Source of the DNA: Acidipila sp. EB88
Lineage (GTDB): Bacteria; Acidobacteriota; Terriglobia; Terriglobales; Acidobacteriaceae
DNA: 64,000 nucleotides
NCBI RefSeq assembly: GCF_003858395.1
Contig: NZ_QWEV01000005.1
Span: 3,720,001-3,784,000, forward strand
Direction: 5' to 3'
The notes below the pieces were generated by a model. It had not been told where the DNA came from and searched no databases. It saw only the letters and a program-made list of their open reading frames with translations. Of this stretch, positions 44,094 to 52,981 are shown piece by piece; within the stretch, counting starts at the first letter, position 1; every line of letters starts with the position of its first letter. The position numbers were made by a program, and so were the translations under genes.

Positions 44094-45005
44094 TTACACG
44101 GCCTGGGCTTTGTGTGTCGGGTAGCCCATGCCCGCAAGCACGCCGCGCATGTACGCGAAGCTGCTGATGACGCCGGGCATCGGATCGTCCGGGTGGACCT
44201 CGTACTCAAGGTCGACAAAGCCATCGTATTTAGCAGCGATGAGTGCTTCGAAGATCCGCCTGATCGGCAGGTTGCCCTGGCCCACGGCGACCTGGCTTTC
44301 CTTCTGGGTGAAGTCTGTGAGGTCCTTGGCGTGGATGTTGAAGAGGCGCGGGCCGGCAGCCTGGATCGCGTCCACAACATCTGTCCCGGCGCGCACGCAG
44401 TGGCCGATATCGATACAGCAGCCCATACGTGGATCCATGGTGTTCACGGCCTTGAGCACGTCGAGGGGAGAGCGCCAGATCGCGTCCTCGGGGCCGTGGT
44501 TATGAATGGCGAAGCGGATGTTGTACTGCTTCACGAAGCGCTCGATACGCGGCAGGCTGGCAGGGGTTGGATCGCCGGCCACGATCACCCGAACGCCGGC
44601 ACGGCGGGCGTACTCGAACTTCGCGCGGATGTCGTCGTCTTCATCCTTGGGAAAGTACACTGCGCCGATGGCGTGCAGCGCGATCCCGTTGGCCGCGTAG
44701 TCCGCCACGGCGGCTGCTTCCTGCGCGAAGTCGAGCGGCAGGTGGTCTTTCGCGTCCTTGGGATTGAGCGCGGTGATCTGCAACTGCTGCATGGAGGCAA
44801 TCAACTGTGCCCGGGTAAAGTTGCGAAAGGTGTAACTCGCCAGGCCGAGCTTGATGGGCGGCTCACCCGTGAGCGCCGGTCGCGGACCGGGCGACGTGGC
44901 GGCCTGCACAGCGGGCGCGCACATGACGGTGTTCGGCAGTGAGGCAGCTGCCGAACACAGCAAAGCATTGCGGAGAAACGTACGACGTGAGGCGGGGATG
45001 CTCAT
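44094..45005 (-). CDS. Tat-exported TIM-barrel sugar isomerase/epimerase family protein (second copy)
   Basis: A 303-residue protein of the same superfamily as its neighbour but only distantly similar. The leader MSIPASRRTFLRNALLCSAA carries a twin-arginine motif. Barrel features are LGLASYTFRNFTRAQLIASM, FAIHNHGPEDAIWRSP, the Asp/His of MGCCIDIGHCVRAGTD, LFNIHAKDLTDFT and the Glu of GFVDLEYEVHPDDP, matching the metal-binding positions. It lies between the first barrel (132 bases) and a Gfo/Idh/MocA gene (39 bases) on the same strand, which suggests an operon read from 46361 down to 42993. Isomerase, epimerase, dehydratase or lyase chemistry on an oxidised sugar is possible; the sequence does not settle which. 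Confidence 0.85.
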   Translation of the reverse strand: MSIPASRRTFLRNALLCSAAASLPNTVMCAPAVQAATSPGPRPALTGEPPIKLGLASYTFRNFTRAQLIASMQQLQITALNPKDAKDHLPLDFAQEAAAVADYAANGIALHAIGAVYFPKDEDDDIRAKFEYARRAGVRVIVAGDPTPASLPRIERFVKQYNIRFAIHNHGPEDAIWRSPLDVLKAVNTMDPRMGCCIDIGHCVRAGTDVVDAIQAAGPRLFNIHAKDLTDFTQKESQVAVGQGNLPIRRIFEALIAAKYDGFVDLEYEVHPDDPMPGVISSFAYMRGVLAGMGYPTHKAQAV

Positions 45006-45044
45006 TGCGGGCTGGCTCCGTGTTCTGATCGGTGGCAGTGGCCG

Positions 45045-46361
45045 TTAGCCTTTGGGCGCCCAGCCCTGTTCGTAGGCGCGTCCCCAACCCTTCATTGCTT
45101 CCGGGTCGTCGAGGATATGCCCACCCGCGGGATTAAGCTTCAGCTCGCGACTTACCTCCCAGGCGATGTTGGAAAGCTGCAGCATGGTGACGGCGACATT
45201 GCCTACCTCGATCGGCGCGTTGAGCTTGGTGCCGCGCTGGATACCGGCGATGAAGTTTGCGAAGTGTGCATCGGTCATGCTGTCTGCACCGACCAGGTCG
45301 GTGGAGGAGGTCTGGCTGCCGGCCTTTGCTTCGCTGACCTTGGTGCCCTTGAGGTCATAGACTTCGTAGCCATCGCGGTCCACGATGACGGTGCCCGTGG
45401 TGCCCACGATCTCCGAGCCACGGTCGCGGCCGTAGTACTTCATTCCGTTGCAACACTTGCCTTCCCACGCGATCATCGCGTTGGGGTAGGTGAAGCTCGT
45501 AGTGAGCGTGTCATAGAACTGCCAGTCATCTTTGAACTGGTAGCGGCCGCCCTGCGCGGTGACGCGCGCGGGGTAATCGACACCGAGAACCCAGCGACAC
45601 ACGTCGACCTCGTGCGTGCCGTTGTTGAGCGATTCGCCGGTGCCGTACTTGCGGAACCAGTGCCAGTTATACGGCTGAATATTGTCGGTATATTGCTGGC
45701 GTGGTGCCGGACCCTGCCACAGATCCCAATCAAGCGTTGCTGGCACAGGCGCAGGCTTGCCGTAGCCGATCGATTTGCGCACGTTGGAGTACCAGGCCTT
45801 GGCGAAGTAGGCGTTGCCGATCAGGCCGTTGTGGATCTTGTCTGCCACCTCCATGGTGTGCGGCGACGAGCGCTGCTGCGTGCCCATCTGTACCAGTTTG
45901 CCGTACCTGCGCTGCGCCGCAATCAGCATGGCGCCTTCGGCCGGGTTGTGGCTGCACGGCTTCTCGACGTACACGTGCTTGCCTGCCTCGAGCGCCAGGA
46001 TGGCCATGGGCGTGTGCCAGTGGTCGGGGGTGGCGATGGTGACCGCGTCGACCTCTTTCAGGGCAAGTACCTTGCGGAAGTCCTGTTCGAATGCAACAGG
46101 CTCGCCCATCGCTTTGCGGGTTTCGCCGGCGAACTTCGACAGGATGGTGGTGTCCACGTCGCAGACGTGCGAGATGCGCGCCTTGTCCTTGTTGGCCGCG
46201 AGCGAGGACAGATGCGCGTAGGCGCGCGAGTTGAGGCCGATCACCGCGAAGTTCAAACGGTCGTTCGCGCCCAGGATCCTGGCGTAGGATTTGGCACTTC
46301 CAAACGCAACTGCGGCAGCACTGATCGAAGCCGCATCCAGAAACTCTCTTCGTGTGATCAT
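45045..46361 (-). CDS. Tat-exported Gfo/Idh/MocA-family oxidoreductase
   Basis: A 438-residue NAD(P)-dependent sugar dehydrogenase-like protein. The start at 46361 follows GAGGAAAACGAG and gives MITRREFLDAASISAAAVAF, a twin-arginine leader. The Rossmann domain starts LNFAVIGLNSRAYAHLSSLA and has the family EKP motif in VYVEKPCSHNPAEG; the substrate domain has TGESLNNGTHEVDVCRWVLG with the catalytic-type His. Exported members keep a tightly bound cofactor and act on free or glycosidic sugars. It is the first gene of a minus-strand set with two exported TIM barrels. A possible role is oxidising C3 of a glycoside or reducing the keto-sugar after cleavage. Divergent from apbE. Confidence 0.88.
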   Translation of the reverse strand: MITRREFLDAASISAAAVAFGSAKSYARILGANDRLNFAVIGLNSRAYAHLSSLAANKDKARISHVCDVDTTILSKFAGETRKAMGEPVAFEQDFRKVLALKEVDAVTIATPDHWHTPMAILALEAGKHVYVEKPCSHNPAEGAMLIAAQRRYGKLVQMGTQQRSSPHTMEVADKIHNGLIGNAYFAKAWYSNVRKSIGYGKPAPVPATLDWDLWQGPAPRQQYTDNIQPYNWHWFRKYGTGESLNNGTHEVDVCRWVLGVDYPARVTAQGGRYQFKDDWQFYDTLTTSFTYPNAMIAWEGKCCNGMKYYGRDRGSEIVGTTGTVIVDRDGYEVYDLKGTKVSEAKAGSQTSSTDLVGADSMTDAHFANFIAGIQRGTKLNAPIEVGNVAVTMLQLSNIAWEVSRELKLNPAGGHILDDPEAMKGWGRAYEQGWAPKG

Positions 46362-46555
46362 CTCGTTTTCCTCGGCGACACTGTACAGGATGCCGGCCAC
46401 GCTGCGGTGGCGGAAGCTGCATGGATCGCGCTCGGCGTTGAGAATAACACCCGGCAATTACGCCTGGCGAACAGCGACCGCGATGCGCAATCCTCCGTTG
46501 CCGCGCGGCGCGCCGGCCCCAGCGAAGCGCGCGTGACGGTGTAGTCTGATCCGGA

Positions 46556-47638
46556 ATGCTGATTCGGCGCCGTGGGTCGATCGTTCGCGATATCAGGAGA
46601 GTTGTTGGCGTGGCCACGGTGCTGCTTGCAGTGCTTGCACCAGGGCAGGCGCAGTGTGCATCGCAGAGGCTCTACACCTTTGAGCACCCGGCCATGGCAA
46701 CGGTCTTCCGTCTCTCGCTGTACAGCGCCGACGCCGCACGTGCCGCCGAGGTCTCCTCCGAAGTCTTCGACGAGGTGGATCGCGTGGAGCAGTTGCTCTC
46801 GAATTATCGGGAGTCGAGCGAACTTTCCCGGTTAAACCAGGAGGCCGTCAAGGCGCCGGTCACCACGGATCCCGAGATGATGGATTTCCTCGTGCAGTCC
46901 GCGCACTGGAGCGAGGTGAGCGACGGAGCCTTCGATATCACCGTTGGCAAGCTCATGAAGGCCTGGGGGTTTTACCGGCACCAGGGCCATGTTCCGCCGG
47001 CTGCCGAGCTTGACCAACTCCGGACCGAGACCGGCTGGCGCAAAGTACAGCTCGATGCTGCGCGCCGCATGGTGCGCTTCACCGCACCCGGGGTGGAACT
47101 CGACCCGGGCGGCATAGGCAAGGGCTTTGCCGTGGATGCCGCTGTGCGCGTGTTGCGAGCAGACCAGGTGCGGGCCGCGCTGCTCTCGGCCGGCAGCAGT
47201 ACCTTGTTTGCGCTGGGGGCTCCGCCTCATCGGCGAGGATGGCGCATCGTGGTGCCGGGGCCACTTCCACGGAATGGCACGCTGTCTATGGTCACGCTGC
47301 GTGATGAGTCGCTTTCAAGCGCCGACTGCAGCCAGAAGAACTTTGTCCTGGACGGCCACCTATACTGCCACATCATGAACCCACGCACGCTGCGGCCTGT
47401 GGAGGGTCGCATCCAGGTCAGCGTGATCCACCCGTCGGCCACGGCCAGCGATGCGTTGTCCAACGTGGCCTTTGTGCTGGCACCAGAGCAGACCGTGCGC
47501 ACGCTGGCCGGGTACGCGCCGCAGGCGAGCGCGCTGATCGTCTCCGTGGATGGGTCGCGCCCGAGCTGCGCCGTGTTCCGCTGGCGTGCGCCAGTGGATC
47601 ACGCGCACTGCGAGCAGGCTATGCCCCTGATGCACTAA
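46556..47638 (+). CDS. apbE: FAD:protein FMN transferase (ApbE-like), exported
   Basis: A 360-residue protein of the ApbE family, which attaches FMN covalently to Thr or Ser of periplasmic redox proteins. A basic, hydrophobic leader (VVGVATVLLAVLAPGQAQCA) precedes the domain. Features are FRLSLYSADAARAAE, FDEVDRVEQLLSNY, SDGAFDITVGKLMKAWGF, ELDPGGIGKGFAVDAAVRVL and SSADCSQKNFVLDGHLYCHI with the MNPRTLRPV end. The usual NAGGD is SAGSS, and the usual SGDYER-type segment is SADCSQKNF, so metal or FAD binding may differ. It is divergent from one Gfo/Idh/MocA gene and 26 bases upstream of another. The flavinylated partner is not evident in the window. Confidence 0.85.
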   Translation: MLIRRRGSIVRDIRRVVGVATVLLAVLAPGQAQCASQRLYTFEHPAMATVFRLSLYSADAARAAEVSSEVFDEVDRVEQLLSNYRESSELSRLNQEAVKAPVTTDPEMMDFLVQSAHWSEVSDGAFDITVGKLMKAWGFYRHQGHVPPAAELDQLRTETGWRKVQLDAARRMVRFTAPGVELDPGGIGKGFAVDAAVRVLRADQVRAALLSAGSSTLFALGAPPHRRGWRIVVPGPLPRNGTLSMVTLRDESLSSADCSQKNFVLDGHLYCHIMNPRTLRPVEGRIQVSVIHPSATASDALSNVAFVLAPEQTVRTLAGYAPQASALIVSVDGSRPSCAVFRWRAPVDHAHCEQAMPLMH

Positions 47639-47664
47639 GCTTTTCCGGAGGCCTTTGTACGCGT

Positions 47665-48921
47665 ATGAACCGTCGCGATTTTATTGAAGCTGCATCTCTC
47701 ACTGCGCTGGCATCGTCACCGGTGGCGCGCGCCGCTGCCCCGGCTGCGAAGCCACTCCGCCTGGGCGTGATCGGCGCGGGCAGCCGCGGGCAGGAAGACA
47801 TGCGCCAGTTCCTGCGGGTGCCCGGCGTTTCCATCTCCGCGATCTGCGACATCTATCCGTCGCGCACCGAGCAGGTGCGGCAACTGGTGGGGCACGATGT
47901 GCCCGCGACCACGAGTTATGCGGAGCTGCTCTCGCGCCACGATGTGGACGCCGTACTGATCGCATCGCCCGTGGGCTGCCATGCCGAGCACATCATCGCG
48001 GCTGCGCGCAGTGGACGACCGATCTTTGGTGAGAAGGCGCTTGGCTTCACGGTGGAGCAGAACCACAATATCGTCGATGAAGTCGAGCGCGCGGGCGTTC
48101 TCTTCCAGATCGGGCATGAGTATCGCTATGCGTCGTGGGTGAAGGAATCGGTGCGGCGGATTCAGCATGGAGACATCGGCAAGCCAACGCATATCTACGC
48201 CTACTGGAATCGCAACAATGACTGGCGGCGCGCCGTGCCCTCGCCTGACCCCGGGCGCAAGCTGGAGCACCTGATCAACTGGCGGTTGTACCGTGATACT
48301 TCCGGCGGCCTCGGCACGGAGCTCGGCTCGCACCACATCGACATCGCGAACTGGATCTTCGGGGAGCAGCCGGAAAGCGTGCTCGGCACAAGCAGTGTTT
48401 GTGTGTACCACGATGGCCGCACCGTGGGAGACAATGTCCAGCTGGTGTTTAACTACTCGCAGGGTCGCCGGCTGATGTTTTCTTCGTTGACGGACAATGC
48501 GAAAAACGGCAACGAGCTGTGGGTTTATGGCACCGAAGGCAGCGCACAGATCACTATCGAAGACGCAACGTTTTACTACGAGAAAAAGCTGTCGAACCAG
48601 CCGACTGCCGATAAGCCCACAAGCAAAACGATCGTGGAGCGCGGCGTGGTCACGGGCGCTTCGTACTCAACGGGCGGCGAGATGCCGTACCGCGGCGTGG
48701 GCGAGCGTGTGAATACGGGCTCGAGCAGCGACCCAACGCTGGAGTCGATTCGTTCGTTTGTGGAGGCGGTGCGCGGCGAGCATGCTGTTGTGGCGGATCT
48801 GCACGTGGGATTCCGTTCCGGCATTGCCTGCTCAGTCGCGCATGATGCCGTATTTGCGGAGCAGCGGATGTCGATCCCGCAGTATCGCGGCAATGGCGGC
48901 GCTGAAGCAAAGACCACCTGA
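47665..48921 (+). CDS. Tat-exported Gfo/Idh/MocA-family oxidoreductase (second copy)
   Basis: A 418-residue protein with leader MNRRDFIEAASLTALASSPV (twin-arginine type). The Rossmann motif is LGVIGAGSRGQEDMRQFL; the substrate domain has the GGLGTELGSHHIDIANWIFG segment with two His. The usual EKP motif reads GEKALGF here, so Pro is replaced by Ala. It follows apbE by 26 bases and precedes the GH127 gene by about 115 bases, all on the plus strand. It differs clearly from the copy at 45045-46361, so the two probably catalyse different steps, for example oxidation of a glycoside and reduction of the released keto-sugar. That split is inference. Confidence 0.87.
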   Translation: MNRRDFIEAASLTALASSPVARAAAPAAKPLRLGVIGAGSRGQEDMRQFLRVPGVSISAICDIYPSRTEQVRQLVGHDVPATTSYAELLSRHDVDAVLIASPVGCHAEHIIAAARSGRPIFGEKALGFTVEQNHNIVDEVERAGVLFQIGHEYRYASWVKESVRRIQHGDIGKPTHIYAYWNRNNDWRRAVPSPDPGRKLEHLINWRLYRDTSGGLGTELGSHHIDIANWIFGEQPESVLGTSSVCVYHDGRTVGDNVQLVFNYSQGRRLMFSSLTDNAKNGNELWVYGTEGSAQITIEDATFYYEKKLSNQPTADKPTSKTIVERGVVTGASYSTGGEMPYRGVGERVNTGSSSDPTLESIRSFVEAVRGEHAVVADLHVGFRSGIACSVAHDAVFAEQRMSIPQYRGNGGAEAKTT

Positions 48922-49036
48922 GCCGGCATGGCATTGCCGCCGCATAGCGGGCTGTCCAGAGCGCCATGTAGACCATTCGGGTCATGCGGGGTCGTAAGCG
49001 CAAAGCGTAGTCTTGCTGCAACCCCGGAGGATGTTC

Positions 49037-51121
49037 GTGTCTATTTTCGAGCGCCGCGATCCCAGTCGCCGCCAGTTCTTGAAACAGGTTGGCCTTGCCG
49101 GCGTTGCATGTTCGCTGCCCGATGCGGCTCCACTGCTGGCCCGAGCAGCCACGCTCCCAGGTGGGGATGCGACTCCTGGCGGTTCCGGGTTTAGTCCCGG
49201 GGCGTTTGTGGCGTTGCCCCTCGGTGCGGTCCGGCCGAAGGGGTGGCTGCAGGATCAGCTCCGGATCCAGGCCGGCGGACTGAGCGGACACCTGGACGAG
49301 ACCTGGCCCGATGTAGGCCCGAACAGCGGTTGGCTGGGCCACGCGGGAGAGAGCTGGGAGCGTGGTCCGTATTACCTGGACGGACTGGTGCCGCTGGCCT
49401 ACCTGCTCGATGACAAGGGGCTGCAGCAGAAGGCGCAGCGCTATCTTGACTGGACGCTTGGCTCGCAGACGCCAAGCGGAATGTTTGGCCCCACCAGCAA
49501 CGACGACTGGTGGCCACGCATGGTCATGCTCAAGGTGCTTACGCAGTACGCAGAGGCGACCGGGGACCCACGGGTGGTGCCTTTCATGGAGCGCTACTTC
49601 CGGTACCAGTTGAGCGAGCTGCCGCAGAGGCCGCTGCGGGATTGGGGCCGCTTTCGATGGCAGGACGAGGCTCTGTGCGTGGCGTGGCTATATGAGCGGA
49701 CGCGCAACCCGAGGCTGCTGGAGCTTGCGCACCTGCTTCATGCGCAGGGGTATGCATGGACCGCCGAGTTCGAGAACTTCCAGTACACCGAACGAACGAC
49801 TGCCGAGAAGGTGGGCCTTGGGCCGGGCGGCAACGGCCTGAATGAAAAGGCGCTGGCAACGCACGGCGTCAACAATGGCCAGGCGATCAAGACGGGACCC
49901 GTGTGGTCACTATTTTCCGGGTCCGCGGCGGACCGCGGGGCCGCGGCAGCGATGGTGCGAGCGCTGGACCGGTATCACGGTTTGCCGAATGGCATGTTCT
50001 CGTGCGACGAACACCTGGCCGGGCCGAATCCTTCACAGGGGTCGGAGTTGTGCACGGTGGTGGAGACGATGTTTTCGCTCGAGACATCGCTGGCGATCGT
50101 GGGAGATCCGGCGCTGGGCGATCGGCTGGAGAAGCTTGCGTTCAACGCGCTGCCGGGCACGCTCACCGATGACATGTGGGCGCACCAGTACAACCAGCAG
50201 CCGAACCAGGTGGAGTGCAGCCTGCATCGCGAACCGTGGACCACGGATGGGCCGGAGTCAAACCTGTTTGGACTGGAACCGAACTTCGGCTGCTGCACCG
50301 CAAACTATCACCAGGGCTGGCCGAAGTTCACGGCGTCGCTGTGGATGGGGTCAGGGAAAACTGCTGCGGCAGGCGCGGCCTCGCTGGACGGCTTAGACGG
50401 CTTGGCTGGCCTGGTCGCGACTGCTTACGCGCCTTGCGAAGTGCACACTGTGGTGCGTGGTGTGCCGATTCACGTTGTGGAGGAGACGAGTTACCCGTTC
50501 CAGGGCAACGTGTTGCTGCGGGTTGCTCCCGTGACGCCGGTACGTTTCCCGCTAGAGCTCAGGATCCCGGGGTGGGCTGCGGGCACGACGATCCAGGTGA
50601 ACGGCCACGCGGTGGCGGCTCCGCAGCAAGGCACCTTCTGCAGGATCGATCGCGTGTGGCAGGAGGGCGACGAGGTACGCATGGTGTTTCCCATGCAGCC
50701 GCGTATATCGCGCTGGTTCCATGACTCTGTGGCAGTGGAGCGGGGTCCGCTGGTGTTCTCTTACGGCATCGGCGAGGACTGGTTGAAGCTGCGGGACCGT
50801 GGGCTGACCGCCGACTGGCAGGTGTATCCCATGACCCAGTGGAACTATGCGCTTGTGCTGGACCCAGAGGCGCCCGCGCACGGCATCACGGAGACGATTG
50901 GTGCGACGGGGGCTGTGCCGTTCGCGCGGAAAGATACCGCCGTGACGCTGCGTGTGCCGGCCAGGAAGGTGCCGGCGTGGCGGGCGGAAGAAGGAGTCGC
51001 CGGACCCGTTCCGCTGAGCCCGGTAAAGGCGGACGGTCCGGTCGAGTCGGTGTTGCTGATTCCGTATGCGGCGGCAAAGCTGCGCATCACTGCTTTCCCC
51101 GTGGCGGAAAACAAGGGCTGA
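49037..51121 (+). CDS. GH127 beta-L-arabinofuranosidase-like hydrolase, Tat-exported, GTG start
   Basis: A 694-residue protein of the DUF1680/GH127 family. The GTG at 49037 lies six bases after GGAGG; the ATG at 49031 directly abuts it and is less likely. The leader SIFERRDPSRRQFLKQVGLA holds a twin-arginine motif. The (alpha/alpha)6 barrel shows GPYYLDGLVPLAYLLDD, and the zinc/cysteine site is visible: GSELCTVVETM supplies the Glu and first Cys, FGCCTANYHQGWP the Cys pair. A beta-sandwich C-terminus follows (LELRIPGWAAGTTIQVNG). Members release beta-L-arabinofuranose using a zinc-bound Cys nucleophile. Export via Tat suits a zinc enzyme folded before export. Context: arabinose-related GH43 at 31 kb. 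Confidence 0.9.
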   Translation: MSIFERRDPSRRQFLKQVGLAGVACSLPDAAPLLARAATLPGGDATPGGSGFSPGAFVALPLGAVRPKGWLQDQLRIQAGGLSGHLDETWPDVGPNSGWLGHAGESWERGPYYLDGLVPLAYLLDDKGLQQKAQRYLDWTLGSQTPSGMFGPTSNDDWWPRMVMLKVLTQYAEATGDPRVVPFMERYFRYQLSELPQRPLRDWGRFRWQDEALCVAWLYERTRNPRLLELAHLLHAQGYAWTAEFENFQYTERTTAEKVGLGPGGNGLNEKALATHGVNNGQAIKTGPVWSLFSGSAADRGAAAAMVRALDRYHGLPNGMFSCDEHLAGPNPSQGSELCTVVETMFSLETSLAIVGDPALGDRLEKLAFNALPGTLTDDMWAHQYNQQPNQVECSLHREPWTTDGPESNLFGLEPNFGCCTANYHQGWPKFTASLWMGSGKTAAAGAASLDGLDGLAGLVATAYAPCEVHTVVRGVPIHVVEETSYPFQGNVLLRVAPVTPVRFPLELRIPGWAAGTTIQVNGHAVAAPQQGTFCRIDRVWQEGDEVRMVFPMQPRISRWFHDSVAVERGPLVFSYGIGEDWLKLRDRGLTADWQVYPMTQWNYALVLDPEAPAHGITETIGATGAVPFARKDTAVTLRVPARKVPAWRAEEGVAGPVPLSPVKADGPVESVLLIPYAAAKLRITAFPVAENKG

Positions 51122-51161
51122 CAGCAGTGCGCGTGGCTGTCCATACTTTTGCAGGTTGAGC

Positions 51162-52667
51162 ATGCCGAGACGCCCGGGAGTGAACAACAGAGCAACGATG
51201 CGGGTCGCGGGTCGTGGCTGGAGTCGCGCGGCATGGTGGCTGTTTCTGCTGCTGATGCCGTTTGTCTCGGCGCGTGCGCAGGTCGCCGGGAGTGCTGCTG
51301 ACTCCCCTGCCGTGTCTCTCGACCGTCTGCAAGAAGGCGACGCAGCAGGCGCGCTCGCTGCTGCGCAGCGCGCCTTGCGGAGTGCGCCGCGCGATTGCCG
51401 CCTGCTGTCACTCCAGGGAGTAGCGCTCAACACGCTGGCGCGCCGGCAGGAGGCACTGGCCAGCTTCGACGCTGCCCTTGCGGTCTGCCCGAACTCGTTG
51501 CCGGCGCTGGAGGGCGCAGCCGAGATCGAGTTTGCCCGCGGGCAGGAGGCTGCTGCGCCGCTGCTGTTGCGCATTCTCGCGGTCCGCCCCGACGATGCCA
51601 CGACCCACGCGATGCTGGCGACGACACAGGGGCGGGAGGGCGAGTGCGGCAACGCGCTGGTCCACTTCGAGCGTGCTCGCGTGCTCTTCCCTGCGCAGCC
51701 CGCGCTGCTGCTCGACTATGGAAGCTGCCTGGCGCGACTGGAGGAGTGGCCCGAGGCGGAAGTGGTCTTTGCACAGTTGCAAACGGAGCAGCCGTCGAGC
51801 GAAGCAACGTACGACCTTGCTGTTGCCCAGTGGAAGGCGGGCGAGGCGAAGCAGGCGCTGACTACGCTCGAGCCGTTGCTTGGTGCCGGGGCTGACGAGC
51901 GCTCGCTGGTGCTGGGCAGCAGCATCGCCGAAGCAGCGAGCGATACGCCGCGTGCCGTGGCACTGCTGCGGACGGCGATCGTGCTGGAGCCGGACCGGGT
52001 GGACAACTACCTCGCGTTTGCGCGGCTGGCGGATGCGCATCAGTCCGCGCAGGTCGGGATCGACATGATCAACGCGGGGCTGACGCGACTGCCGAAGGCA
52101 GCGCCGCTCTTTGTGAGCCGTGGTGTGCTGCATGTGCAGATGTCGCAGTTCGCAGAAGCCGAAGCAGACTTTGCGCATGCGCATCAACTGGACCCGCAGC
52201 TTTCGCTCGCAATGGACGCGGTGGGAATCCTGGAAACGCAGAGGCATGAGAATGCAGCGTCGCTTGCGCTATTTCGAGAGCAGGCGAAGCTGCACCCACA
52301 GGATGCGCTGCTTGCGTACCTGTTGGCCGAGGCGCTGTCGGAGGCGGACGGTGGAGACACTGCGGAGGCAATCGCACAAGCTACCAAGGCATGTGCGCTG
52401 GAGCCAGACAACCAGCAGGCGCTTGACCTGCTGGCGAAGCTTTACCTGCGCGCCGATCAGCCGGCCCTGGCGCTGGAGCAGGCCGAGCGGGCGTTGAAGC
52501 GGGATCCGAATGACAGCCTTGCGATCTATGCAGAGATTCGCAGCAGGCACAAGCTGGGCGATGAGGCGGCTGTGCCTGGATTGCTGAAGCGACTGGAGCT
52601 GGCGAAGAAGACCGAGCTCGCACGTGACCAGGAGTCGAGTCGCTACCGGTTTACGGAGACGAAGTAG
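51162..52667 (+). CDS. Tetratricopeptide-repeat (TPR) protein, exported
   Basis: A 501-residue protein with a signal peptide or membrane anchor (AAWWLFLLLMPFVSARAQ) followed by about ten TPR-like helical pairs, for example DAAGALAAAQRALRSAPRDC, RRQEALASFDAALAVCPNSL, FAEAEADFAHAHQLDPQLSL and QPALALEQAERALKRDPNDS. No enzymatic domain is seen. TPR arrays bind partner proteins; exported ones in this phylum often lie beside glycan genes and Oar receptors. The start was chosen at 51162; an ATG at 51198 directly before the signal is also possible. It lies 40 bases after the GH127 gene, so it is probably its operon partner, and converges on an Oar receptor. Confidence 0.8.
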   Translation: MPRRPGVNNRATMRVAGRGWSRAAWWLFLLLMPFVSARAQVAGSAADSPAVSLDRLQEGDAAGALAAAQRALRSAPRDCRLLSLQGVALNTLARRQEALASFDAALAVCPNSLPALEGAAEIEFARGQEAAAPLLLRILAVRPDDATTHAMLATTQGREGECGNALVHFERARVLFPAQPALLLDYGSCLARLEEWPEAEVVFAQLQTEQPSSEATYDLAVAQWKAGEAKQALTTLEPLLGAGADERSLVLGSSIAEAASDTPRAVALLRTAIVLEPDRVDNYLAFARLADAHQSAQVGIDMINAGLTRLPKAAPLFVSRGVLHVQMSQFAEAEADFAHAHQLDPQLSLAMDAVGILETQRHENAASLALFREQAKLHPQDALLAYLLAEALSEADGGDTAEAIAQATKACALEPDNQQALDLLAKLYLRADQPALALEQAERALKRDPNDSLAIYAEIRSRHKLGDEAAVPGLLKRLELAKKTELARDQESSRYRFTETK

Positions 52668-52981
52668 TGGGCTGTGGGTTGAATGATCCTGGCTGCGTGC
52701 GGGCGATAGGCCGAGAGGCATGCGGCCGGGGCGTTGGGTTTTGTGAACCCATAGCTTGAGTGCGAGCCATGGGGCACCCGGCTGTGTGATTGGTCCTGCG
52801 GGAAGGCTTTGGCGGTGATGGGTGTGGTGCGTGACAGGCGCGTGACGGGTGGAGGTTGCTTGCTCATGTAGCAGAGGGGCAAGCAACCGGGTGATAAACG
52901 CGGGGTGCGCAACGACTTACGGACTTAGACCTGAATGCAACCAGAATGCGATTGGCCGCAGTGGCTGTTTGGGTGAAGGGC
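52668..52981. other. Gap between convergent TPR and Oar receptor genes
   Basis: A 314-base stretch with no supportable gene and no clear intrinsic terminator. Confidence 0.5.

Noticed and set aside
43080..44942. Plus-strand open frame of about 620 codons
   Set aside because: It lies opposite the two TIM-barrel genes, which have clear motifs and Tat leaders on the minus strand.
45117..46544. Plus-strand open frame of about 475 codons
   Set aside because: Antisense to the Gfo/Idh/MocA gene, whose Rossmann and EKP motifs are on the minus strand.
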